NCBI GenBank assembly: GCA_037189645.1
Contig: JBBCIY010000005.1
Location: 558,001-622,000, forward strand
Source of the DNA: Taishania sp037189645
GTDB taxonomy: Bacteria; Bacteroidota; Bacteroidia; Flavobacteriales_D; Crocinitomicaceae
DNA: 64,000 nt
Direction of reading: 5' to 3'
Below are positions 38,318 through 45,990 of this stretch, in pieces. Position 1 is the stretch's first letter, and each line of letters begins with the position of its first letter. The translations under genes were made by a program, and so were the position numbers. The notes below the pieces were generated by a model. The model was not told the origin of the DNA, did not search any database, and saw nothing but the letters and a program-made list of their open reading frames with translations.

Positions 38318-40231
38318 TTAATCCTTTTCTACATTCTTTGCTTGTGGTCCTCTTAGTGATTGAAATATGTCAAATGTTAGTTTAAGCCCTGGCATTAGTT
38401 CGTTTTGTTGAATCTTAGTCAATTCTGTGTAGTGAATAAAAATATCATCTTCTGTATTATCAAGCCTTACGAACCCAAAGCCTCTTTGAAAATTATAATA
38501 AGTTAGCTTTCCAAATTTTTTATCTGTTTTCACTGTCGGTATTAGTTCTTCTGTAAAAGCTCTTGTTTGATGCGCATTTCTATGAAGAACCTTTGTTTTC
38601 TTTAGAACTTCTTCAAGTTTAGCTTCTAAAATTTTAAATGTTTCCAATGCTTTTTTTCTATCCCATAATACCTCCATTATTTTAGTGCAATAGCTTTCAA
38701 TTTGTTTACTGTTGTTTGAGTTCATTGGGATTTTTTCCCCTGCAATACGGATTCTAAACATCAATATTAAATGATATTTGTATCGTTTTGAAGTTTGCTT
38801 CAATTTGTTCTCTCTGAAAAAATCTTCTAAAACATTTAGAGCAAGACTACTTGTATAGTATGGATATAAAGAATGATTTTCATAGAACAATCTATTACTA
38901 TATGAATTTAAAAGCTCACCAAAATACCTCTGTGTACTTTGAGGTTCATTTAAGAACATTGCAATATATGAAGCGATTTGACTTGAGAGTCCAATGACCT
39001 TGTCATTTTTTGATTTTGCTCCAAAGTATTGGCGAGAACGTCTTTCATAGTATAATTTTTTATTTTCATCTTTCTCAAATGTCAAGTAAAATTCTTCAAG
39101 TCGCTTGTGAAAAGGCTTTAAAATCTCAAAGGCTTCATTTTTTACTTCGGTTTGACTATTTGTTGCTTTGATAATATCATTAATTGTATCATCGTGGTCT
39201 GTTACTATCAATTTTAGAGGAATATAAACGTTTGGTGTTATTTGCTTTTTAAGATGATGCAGAACATGAGATGTTTGACAGCCATTTACAATTTGAAATT
39301 CTGAAAGTTTAAAAGCACTTCCCACTTTATTCAAAGATTTTGCTACGATCGTAATCCCATTGTTTAACAAAACAAATTTGTCGTTTTCCTTCTTCTCTAT
39401 AATTGTATTTCGTATTCCAGTATTGACTTTATTGAACCCTTGAAAGTCCCTTACATTGTCATAAAAAATCGTTTTTATTAATTCACCGTCGTCATCACTT
39501 GTAATTTTAACTAATTCTGCGGCCGGTAATATTCCTAAGTAAGATTCAGTAATGTTGTCCATTTGGGGCAAAATAGTATGTTTTTCAAAAAAAATTTCTT
39601 TTGTAATTTTATTTTTAATTTCACGATAAAGAGATTTTAATTTATCTGCATCAATAGGAAAAAATTTAATGTCAGAAAAAAGACCTAATTGTTTTAAATC
39701 TTTTATACCTGAATTAACAATTGTCTGCAAATTTTGATCATTTAACCATTTACCTGTCGTAGCATAATATAATTTCAAAGATGGACTTTTGTCCATTTTG
39801 ATACTGTTTTTGTAGATATAGTCTTTTAGATCTCTTAAGTTTAATAGTTCGTCTTCAAATTGAAGGTCGCCATTTCCGAAAAGCTCTTTTACAGAGGCAA
39901 TAAAAGTGCTTATGCTCCCTAACTCAAACGAATCAGAAGTTTTGGATTGTATAAAATTAAATTCTACTTCTAAAGCATCAGTGTCTTGAATAAAGTAATC
40001 TACTTCTTCTTTAGATGTTGCAAGATGATTGTTTACCATTATTGCAAGTCCGTCAATTCCAGGATTTCTATTCCCTCCAACATTTATCTTATCCAATGAT
40101 GAACGGTCTGGGTAAATTTTTGAAACTAAAACATAATTTACAAAATGTTCAAATAGTTTTGATTTGTCTAATATATTATAGTTAAAGTCAACTTTAAAAT
40201 CATCTATAAAACTTTCAATTATTCTATCCAT
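38318..40231 (-). CDS. AIPR-family phage-defence protein fused to a cold-shock domain
   Basis: A 637-residue protein. The central part (about 200-400) matches the AIPR (abortive infection phage resistance) family: VLLNNGITIVAKS, FQIVNGCQTSHVLHHL, IIKATNSQTEVKNEAF and LYYERRSRQYFG. The last about 65 residues are a cold-shock nucleic-acid-binding domain with RNP1 RGFGFVRL and RNP2 DIFIHYTEL, separated from the AIPR part by a helical stretch. AIPR biochemistry is unknown; the fused CSD suggests binding to single-stranded RNA or DNA. It is the outermost gene of the island, next to tRNA-Lys, in its own unit. A TAAGTTTG element (40256-40263) is a weak promoter candidate. Confidence 0.85.
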   Translation of the reverse strand: MDRIIESFIDDFKVDFNYNILDKSKLFEHFVNYVLVSKIYPDRSSLDKINVGGNRNPGIDGLAIMVNNHLATSKEEVDYFIQDTDALEVEFNFIQSKTSDSFELGSISTFIASVKELFGNGDLQFEDELLNLRDLKDYIYKNSIKMDKSPSLKLYYATTGKWLNDQNLQTIVNSGIKDLKQLGLFSDIKFFPIDADKLKSLYREIKNKITKEIFFEKHTILPQMDNITESYLGILPAAELVKITSDDDGELIKTIFYDNVRDFQGFNKVNTGIRNTIIEKKENDKFVLLNNGITIVAKSLNKVGSAFKLSEFQIVNGCQTSHVLHHLKKQITPNVYIPLKLIVTDHDDTINDIIKATNSQTEVKNEAFEILKPFHKRLEEFYLTFEKDENKKLYYERRSRQYFGAKSKNDKVIGLSSQIASYIAMFLNEPQSTQRYFGELLNSYSNRLFYENHSLYPYYTSSLALNVLEDFFRENKLKQTSKRYKYHLILMFRIRIAGEKIPMNSNNSKQIESYCTKIMEVLWDRKKALETFKILEAKLEEVLKKTKVLHRNAHQTRAFTEELIPTVKTDKKFGKLTYYNFQRGFGFVRLDNTEDDIFIHYTELTKIQQNELMPGLKLTFDIFQSLRGPQAKNVEKD

Positions 40232-40551
40232 TTATATGTCAGTTTAAAATGTATGCAAACTTATTTATATGTGTAAAAAATACTACTTATAACCAATTGC
40301 TGTCAGTTTTCTTAGCTTTACAGCATAGTTACAATTGCTACTCTACTGTCATGCGCTGGCAAAGCTACTACCTTCATCCAAAATTAAAATACGTATTTAT
40401 ACCTGTTTTTAAGACAATTGTTCCCTACATCCGAAAGGCTAAAGAACATAACTGCTGCACGCTATCCAGCTTTAACCAAAACCAAAAACCCGAAACGTTT
40501 CAACCGTTCTGAACCAAATTAAAACCTTGAAAGCAGAAAAACATATGAAGT
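40232..40551. other. Right junction of the island, no gene seen
   Basis: About 320 nt between the AIPR start and the tRNA-Lys terminator. An 87-codon frame (40249-40512, plus) has no recognisable features and runs against the AIPR promoter region, so I leave it out. AT content drops from about 40.4 kb on. No tRNA fragment or att-like repeat was seen. Confidence 0.5.
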
Positions 40552-40581
40552 AAAAAGCCAACCCTGATCGGATTGGCTTTG
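40552..40581 (-). terminator. Terminator downstream of tRNA-Lys
   Basis: On the minus strand AGCCAA-t-CC, a 5-nt loop (gatca), GG-g-TTGGCT, then TTTT: a hairpin with one mismatch and a T-tract, starting a few nt after the tRNA 3' end. Confidence 0.75.
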
Positions 40582-40586
40582 CTCTG

Positions 40587-40659
40587 TGATCCCGCTGGGG
40601 CTCGAACCCAGGACCCATACATTAAAAGTGTATTGCTCTACCAGCTGAGCTACGGAATC
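40587..40659 (-). tRNA. tRNA-Lys (anticodon UUU)
   Basis: A 73-nt cloverleaf on the minus strand. Acceptor GATTCCG pairs with CGGGATC, discriminator A. D-arm GCTCAGCTGGTAGAGC, anticodon loop centred on TTT, and T-arm GGGTTCGAGCCCC are all present. CCA is not encoded. The 3' end faces the defence island, the usual orientation for an integration site, but no second copy of the 3' half was found at the other end. Confidence 0.95.
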
Positions 40660-40894
40660 AAAAACTAAATGAATAGGGGCGCAAAGTTAAAGATTTATTT
40701 TAATCCGGCAACTTTTATGCTGAACTTTTTGATTTTAAAACCGAAGCTAACAATTAGACCTCTTATTTTCAACAAAATAGAAGACAAAAGAAAAGTATTT
40801 TTTACTGAATGTGCTCATTATGGGTTCCATTTCAGAAATTATTTATAAATTTGTCCTCCAAACTTGATTCATACCCCTGTCAGGTTTATAACAT

Positions 40895-40965
40895 GGTCCT
40901 GTGGCCGAGGGGTTAGGCACCGGTCTGCAAAACCGTGCACAGCGGTTCGAATCCGCTCGGGACCT
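40895..40965 (+). tRNA. tRNA-Cys (anticodon GCA)
   Basis: A 71-nt cloverleaf. Acceptor GGTCCTG pairs with CGGGACC, and the discriminator is T, as expected for bacterial tRNA-Cys. The anticodon loop reads ctGCAaa and the T-arm AGCGGTTCGAATCCGCT is intact. CCA is not encoded. A terminator follows 17 nt downstream. Confidence 0.95.
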
Positions 40966-40982
40966 CACACAATAAAAAACGC

Positions 40983-41016
40983 TGCCTCAATGAAAAAGCA
41001 TTGAGGCATTTTTTTT
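40983..41016 (+). terminator. Terminator after tRNA-Cys
   Basis: Perfect 10-nt arms (tgcctcaatg / cattgaggca), 6-nt loop, then a run of eight T. A textbook intrinsic terminator that isolates tRNA-Cys from the following dehydrogenase gene. Confidence 0.92.
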
Positions 41017-41051
41017 GCAGTTAACAAACAAAACGATTAGGGAAACGAAAA

Positions 41052-42038
41052 ATGAAAGTATTAGTAACCGGTCCCGATGGAGTTCTTGGAAGTAACCTGG
41101 TGCGAGAATTATTACGCCGGAACTACAATGTAAGCGTATTATTGCTGGACGGTACAACATCTCCGACACTGGAGGGATTGCCGATTACCTCTTTTTACGG
41201 CAACGTACTGAAACCGGAAAGCCTGGAGCAACCGTTCACAGGCCAGGACATTGTTATTCATTGCGCCGCAGCCACCAATGTTTTCCCGGCAAGAAACGAA
41301 TTCGTCAACAGGGTGAATATTGAAGGGAGCAGGAACATTGCAGATGCCTGCCTGAAACACAACATCCGTCGACTGATCTACGTAGGAACGGCAAATTCCT
41401 TTTCTTACGGAACAACGGTCAGTAAACCCGGGATTGAAGGAACTCCCTACGTTTCCGTCAAGTACGGACTGGACTATATGGATTCCAAACGCTATGCACA
41501 GGATTACATACTGGGAGCTGTAAAGACACAGGGACTGCCTGCCCTGGTCGTTAATCCGACATTTATGATCGGTCCCTACGATTCAAAACCAAGCTCCGGG
41601 CAGATGATCCTGGCCCTGCACAAAGGAAAGGTACCGTGCTACAGCAGTGGAGGGAAGAATTACATCGCGGTGAAAGACGTCGCTTTCGCAATTGCCAATG
41701 CCATCGAAAAAGGAAGGATCGGCGAATGCTACATTCTTGGGAATGAAAACCTCACCTACAAGGAAGCCTTTAACAAAATTGCAGTCGCGATCGGTGCCAA
41801 ACCTCCGAAATTCAGGTTTTTCGATTCGGTCATCATTTCCTATGGCGCGGTAAGCTCCTTCCTGGGAAAGGCCTTCAGGTATTCGCCTGTACTGACAAAA
41901 GAACTTGCCAGGATCTCCTGCGACACCCATTTTTATTCAGCCGAAAAGGCAAGAAAGGAGCTGGAACTACCCCAGACTCCGATTGAAACAGCAGCAAAAG
42001 AATGTTTTGAATGGTTTAAAGAAAATGGCTATATCTGA
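41052..42038 (+). CDS. NAD-dependent epimerase/dehydratase (extended SDR)
   Basis: A 328-residue extended short-chain dehydrogenase, probably acting on a sugar, sterol or flavonol-like carbonyl. Its NAD(P) site is TGPDGVLG (6-13), a variant of TGxxGxxG. The catalytic pair YMDSK (Y142, K146) and the VVNPTFMIGPYDSKPSSG segment resemble dihydroflavonol-reductase-like proteins. Substrate not determinable. It follows the tRNA-Cys terminator and is separated by 335 nt from the CPBP gene, so it is likely its own unit although the next genes include another SDR. Confidence 0.88.
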   Translation: MKVLVTGPDGVLGSNLVRELLRRNYNVSVLLLDGTTSPTLEGLPITSFYGNVLKPESLEQPFTGQDIVIHCAAATNVFPARNEFVNRVNIEGSRNIADACLKHNIRRLIYVGTANSFSYGTTVSKPGIEGTPYVSVKYGLDYMDSKRYAQDYILGAVKTQGLPALVVNPTFMIGPYDSKPSSGQMILALHKGKVPCYSSGGKNYIAVKDVAFAIANAIEKGRIGECYILGNENLTYKEAFNKIAVAIGAKPPKFRFFDSVIISYGAVSSFLGKAFRYSPVLTKELARISCDTHFYSAEKARKELELPQTPIETAAKECFEWFKENGYI

Positions 42039-42373
42039 CACAGAAAAGCACAAAGTCACTGTAATACGGATCATATAGCCGGATAAATACCTGTCAGGAC
42101 ATAAGATAATGCGGCCTGTTCATTCCTGTAGCATTCTTCCGCACATAGATCCATCCTCCTCTCCGGAAGAATCCCGGAATACCTGTACTGCAATAAAAAC
42201 ACGGTAACACAAGGCTTTACGTACCATCTGATCATTTTCCGGGAAGGGTAAAAAGTAATTTAATATGGAATATCCGGCAAAAAACAGTAATTTCGGCATC
42301 CTTATTCATAGCACAGAGGACGGAAAACATACGTGCAACAGCACCTTTCCACGCTGTCGTAATAGTTTAATAT
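42039..42373. other. Intergenic region before the CPBP gene
   Basis: 335 nt with no open frame of interest, no RNA fold I recognise and no perfect hairpin. The promoter of the CPBP-SDR-membrane protein cluster should be in the right half. A TATTTTG just inside the annotated start hints that the true start could be the second ATG (42392). Confidence 0.4.
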
Positions 42374-43126
42374 ATGTACAACTATTTTGAAATGAACCTG
42401 GAATGGAAACCTGCCGATATGCAGGTGATCGTCCCCATTCTTTCCGCGCTGGTATTCTTTGTCATTTATTGGTTTACCGCGCAATCGGAAAAAATTAAGG
42501 CTTCGTTCTACAAAAAATACGATTTTGATGTTGCTTCAGCAAATCACATCTTCTTTACGAAATACATCGGGTTCTTCTCCATGGGAGTTGCCCCGGTGAT
42601 CGTATGCCTGTTACTCATCGATGGACTGACACTTTCCGGGCTGGGGCTTGCCTTTTATCCGGAAACAGCTCTTTTCTCCCTGATCTGGACAGCCGGGTTA
42701 TGCGCTTTGGTCATTCCGCTGGCTGCTTTCAGCGCCAGAAAGCCCAAAAACCTGGAAAATTACCCGCAGATCCGGGCTAAAAACTGGACACGGTCCATTT
42801 ATTATAAAAACCTGCTGGGATGGGCAGTGTATCTGTTCGGTTACGAGCTGTTATTCCGCGGAGTATTGTTCATACCCCTGATTGAACCGCTCGGGATCTG
42901 GCCGGCAATTGCCATCAATGTAGCGTTCTATTCTGCTACGCACATCCCCAAAGGGCTGGATGAAACCATCGGCGCTATTCCGCTTGGAGCAGTATTGTGT
43001 CTATTGACCTATGCGTCAGGAACAATCTGGATCGCTGTCATCGTCCACATTGCGATGGCCTGGACAAACAGCTTAACGGCTCTTAAATACCATCCTGACA
43101 TTCATTACACTAAAAATGGGAAATAA
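42374..43126 (+). CDS. CPBP-family (Rce1-like) membrane protein
   Basis: A 250-residue polytopic membrane protein of about seven helices. The C-terminal half has the CPBP/abortive-infection core: GYELLFRGVLFIP (E and R of the ExxxR motif; the usual first E is Y), then ATHIPKGLDETIG and a final helix with VHIAMAW. The family includes prenyl-protein proteases and bacteriocin-immunity proteins; activity here is uncertain because of the EE-to-YE change. The second ATG (42392, MNLEWKPAD) is a possible start. It overlaps the next SDR gene by 11 nt, so the two are coupled. Confidence 0.82.
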   Translation: MYNYFEMNLEWKPADMQVIVPILSALVFFVIYWFTAQSEKIKASFYKKYDFDVASANHIFFTKYIGFFSMGVAPVIVCLLLIDGLTLSGLGLAFYPETALFSLIWTAGLCALVIPLAAFSARKPKNLENYPQIRAKNWTRSIYYKNLLGWAVYLFGYELLFRGVLFIPLIEPLGIWPAIAINVAFYSATHIPKGLDETIGAIPLGAVLCLLTYASGTIWIAVIVHIAMAWTNSLTALKYHPDIHYTKNGK

Positions 43127-43931
43127 ATTCAGGGGAAAAGTAGCTGTCGTTACCGGGTCCAGCAGGGGAATCGGGAAAGCCATCGCGATCGAGCTGGCAA
43201 AGAACGGGGCCGCCGTTGTTCTAAACGGGAGAAACGAAGAACGTTTGAAGGAAACGGAGGCGATCATCCGTACAATTCACTCCGATGTGGCGTATGTGTG
43301 CTGTGACGTATCCGATCCGAAAGCCGCCGGGAACCTGGTGGAAACAGCTATCCGGAAATTCGGTAAGCTGGACATCCTGGTGAACAATGTAGGAGTTTCC
43401 ATGAGGGGAACGGTAGCTGAACTGAACCCGGATGTGTTCAGGAAAGTATTCGAAAGCAATGTTTACGGGACCATCAACCCGACCATCCCCGCCATTCCGC
43501 ATCTCCGGAAAACAAAAGGAAGCATTATCTTTATCTCCAGTCTGGCAGGGATCAGGGGGTTACCGGGGCTCTCCGCCTACTGCTCTTCAAAAATGGCCTT
43601 GCGTGCTGTTGCGGAAAGCATCCGGATCGAAGAAAAGAAACATCACATCCATGTCGGGCTGATCCTGGTGGGAATTACGGAAATAGAGCACAATAAGGAA
43701 ACAATCGCGGCAGACGGAAGCCTGAAGATCCTGAAGAACAGGGACAAATCCAAAGTGCAGTCTACTGAACAGGTGGCGAAAGCGACCTTAAAGAATATCA
43801 GGAAACGGACGTTTATCACAACCCTGACAGGAATCGGGAAACTGAATAAATTCATGCAGGCCCGGTTCCCGATGACGGTAGAAAAAATAATATTAAAAAA
43901 TCTTCATAAATTTGAAGAAAAAAGTGAATAA
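43116..43931 (+). CDS. Short-chain dehydrogenase/reductase
   Basis: A 271-residue classical SDR with the cofactor motif TGSSRGIG (13-20), NNVG (90-93) and catalytic SS (141-142), Y155 and K159 (YCSSK). The cofactor is likely NADP(H) because of the basic residue after TGSS. Substrate unknown. It starts inside the CPBP gene (11-nt overlap) and is followed by a small membrane protein after 58 nt, suggesting a membrane-lipid or isoprenoid theme for the cluster; that is only an inference. Confidence 0.9.
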   Translation: MGNKFRGKVAVVTGSSRGIGKAIAIELAKNGAAVVLNGRNEERLKETEAIIRTIHSDVAYVCCDVSDPKAAGNLVETAIRKFGKLDILVNNVGVSMRGTVAELNPDVFRKVFESNVYGTINPTIPAIPHLRKTKGSIIFISSLAGIRGLPGLSAYCSSKMALRAVAESIRIEEKKHHIHVGLILVGITEIEHNKETIAADGSLKILKNRDKSKVQSTEQVAKATLKNIRKRTFITTLTGIGKLNKFMQARFPMTVEKIILKNLHKFEEKSE

Positions 43932-43989
43932 GCAATTGATAGCTATTTAATTATTAATTGCCGACGCCGGTAAATTGTCAATTACAAGC

Positions 43990-44700
43990 ATGTTAATAGG
44001 AAAAGATTACCCCAAAATAGAATTTGAATTGTTCGGACTGGACCTGGTTGAACCAAATGCGTTTATCGGTGACCTGGCCATCTTCCTGGTTGCCCTTTAT
44101 TACTACCTGAAGATCGGTAAACAACGGTCCAGCAGCGTCAATCCTTTTTTGAAGAACTGGAAGCTGTTTTACCTGTGGTTCGGGATCAGCTTCCTGTGTG
44201 GCGGTTTCGGACACGTCCTGTTCAACTATACAGGGATTCTTGGAAAATCCCCTTCGTGGTTCATCGGGATGCTGGCCCCTTATTTCATAGAACAGGCGAC
44301 CTTCTCGATCTATCCCAATGTCAGCAGCAGAAAGTTCTGGAAACAGCTTTCACTGATCAAGCTGGTGCTTTTCATCTTACTGGAGATCATTGTTCTTTCA
44401 ATTTTCAACATTGACCACGCTCCTGAGCTGGGATTGATCCTGCCAACCGTATGTTCCACCATCGGGCTGGTGTTCTGTCTCGGAGTTCTCGGCGCGTTCT
44501 ACCAGAAACGCATCCATCCTTCCTTTAAATACCTGTGGATCTCGGTTATTATTTTAGCGCTGTCCGTAGTACCCCAGGTCTTTAAGATCAACTTTCACCC
44601 CTACTTTGACAGGAATGATGTCAGTCATCTATTCCTGATCATCGGGTTGGTTTTGTACTACCAGACAATCAAACGGCACAAAGAGTTCAATAAATTCTAA
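43990..44700 (+). CDS. Seven-helix membrane protein, unknown function
   Basis: A 236-residue protein (from ATG 43990, MLIGKDYPKIEFEL; a TTG at 43975 would add five residues). It has about seven TM helices with short loops, including FLCGGFGHVLFNYTG, a pattern like small 7TM proteins of Bacteroidota with a conserved GG-x-GH in helix 3. I do not recognise a characterised family. Last gene of the CPBP-SDR cluster, 21 nt from the convergent T9SS gene. Confidence 0.7.
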   Translation: MLIGKDYPKIEFELFGLDLVEPNAFIGDLAIFLVALYYYLKIGKQRSSSVNPFLKNWKLFYLWFGISFLCGGFGHVLFNYTGILGKSPSWFIGMLAPYFIEQATFSIYPNVSSRKFWKQLSLIKLVLFILLEIIVLSIFNIDHAPELGLILPTVCSTIGLVFCLGVLGAFYQKRIHPSFKYLWISVIILALSVVPQVFKINFHPYFDRNDVSHLFLIIGLVLYYQTIKRHKEFNKF

Positions 44701-44721
44701 AGCAACCTGTACCGCGGTCCA

Positions 44722-45765
44722 TCAGTTAACAACAACCTTCTTAACAAGGACCGACTCCATAAAAACTCCTTTTACAAAATAGGTGCCTCTCTGGAGCTGG
44801 GAAACAGTATAGATCAATTCATTGTTTTCAAATTGCGGGACCAGGTCGATTGTTTGCCCCAGTGAATTGGAAATCGTTATTTCCGTCTGGCTGATAGCTC
44901 TTCCCCTGACAAAAAACTGGTCTTGTGCCGGGTTCGGATAAACATCCATAAAATCCCTGGCTTCAAAAAATACCGTTTCAATCTGGCTGTAGGAAGACCT
45001 GCCGTCATAATCAGTCTGTTTTAAACGGTAATAGGACCTGCCGTACAGCGGGCTGTAATCCATTGTCTTGTAATGAAAAACCGACGTTGAATTTCCTTGT
45101 CCTCCCTGTACGTGAATGGCTTCAAATTCCAATCCGTCCCTGCTCCGCTCAATGGTAAAATAATCGTTGTTTTTTTCTGTTGCCGTGGACCATGTCAGGT
45201 CAACAGATTCCAGATGTGCAGTTGCTTTAAATGCCATCAATTCAATGGGCAGGTTATTGACACAACTCGGGCAGGTCCAGTCTCCTCCGGTACTCACGGA
45301 TGTGATCGTATAGGTAATGATCTCATCTGCCCTGTTCGCTCTCCCCGATACACGGATGACCCCGGGGCCGTCAAGTGTATAGTTGTCCGTCAGCGAAGCA
45401 TTGGATGCTCCCTGCTGGAACAGCTTGCTTCCTCCTATTATATCCACTTTTACAACATCACAGGTCTGGCAGTTTCCATCCGCACCGGACGCGCTGCATC
45501 CCGGCCTGTTTGCCATTACTGCCGTAACAGTAAAACGGCAGCCTTCAGGGACCGTAATATCGGCAGACATGTTCTGGTATCCTGCACTACAGTTTCCCGC
45601 AGTTCCCGAACCGCAGTTCGGCCCGCCTAAAGAGCTCAGGTTACACCCGGAAATACACCCGCAACCTGCTCCCGTTACCCCGATCGCTCCTCCCACACAT
45701 TGGGAAAAGCTTAACGGTGAGAAAGAAACAATGCCCATCAAGAGTAAATAAGAAATGACTTTCAT
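44722..45765 (-). CDS. T9SS-secreted protein with Por-type sorting domain
   Basis: A 347-residue secreted protein. It has a signal peptide (MKVISYLLLMGIVSFSPLSF, processing near SQC) and a Cys- and Gly-rich N-terminal region (about 22-165) with at least ten cysteines, likely disulfide-bonded. The linker PIELMAFKATAHLESVDLTW and following is the common fibronectin-like module before T9SS tails. The C-terminal sorting domain runs from MDVYPNPAQDQFFV to VKKVVVN. Ligand unknown. A TAGATTTG -7 element and an inverted repeat lie just upstream (45766-45810). Confidence 0.88.
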   Translation of the reverse strand: MKVISYLLLMGIVSFSPLSFSQCVGGAIGVTGAGCGCISGCNLSSLGGPNCGSGTAGNCSAGYQNMSADITVPEGCRFTVTAVMANRPGCSASGADGNCQTCDVVKVDIIGGSKLFQQGASNASLTDNYTLDGPGVIRVSGRANRADEIITYTITSVSTGGDWTCPSCVNNLPIELMAFKATAHLESVDLTWSTATEKNNDYFTIERSRDGLEFEAIHVQGGQGNSTSVFHYKTMDYSPLYGRSYYRLKQTDYDGRSSYSQIETVFFEARDFMDVYPNPAQDQFFVRGRAISQTEITISNSLGQTIDLVPQFENNELIYTVSQLQRGTYFVKGVFMESVLVKKVVVN

Positions 45766-45810
45766 GCTATGTGATTTTGGATCAATTGATCGTACTACAT
45801 AGCAAATCTA
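45766..45810 (-). promoter_or_regulatory. Promoter and inverted repeat before the T9SS cargo gene
   Basis: TAGATTTG (45810 down to 45803) fits the -7 consensus. Directly downstream lie inverted arms GCTATGT/ACATAGC (45797-45803 and 45766-45772) enclosing a 12-bp palindrome GATCAATTGATC (45780-45791). The arms would cover the transcription start and the whole leader, so they could be an operator or a 5' RNA hairpin. No clear -33 box. Confidence 0.4.
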
Positions 45811-45990
45811 AGACCTTGTGCCGTATATAAAAAACCCTCTCCGTGAGCCGGCAGGACAGGAATAAAAAGCACACCTGGCTAAAACGTTTTAGTCGGACTT
45901 TACAACTTTTCTTTAATAAGCGGGTAATGCTTTTTTAAATAAAAAATAATATGACGGTGCGGGCAAAACGGCCGAAAATCGCATTTACAA

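Noticed and set aside
40249..40512. 87-codon plus-strand frame right of the AIPR gene
   Set aside because: No domain, no start signal, opposite to the AIPR promoter region. Read as chance.
20159..40586. CRISPR array in the defence island
   Set aside because: I looked for regularly spaced short repeats in the intergenic stretches and saw none, and no cas genes are present.
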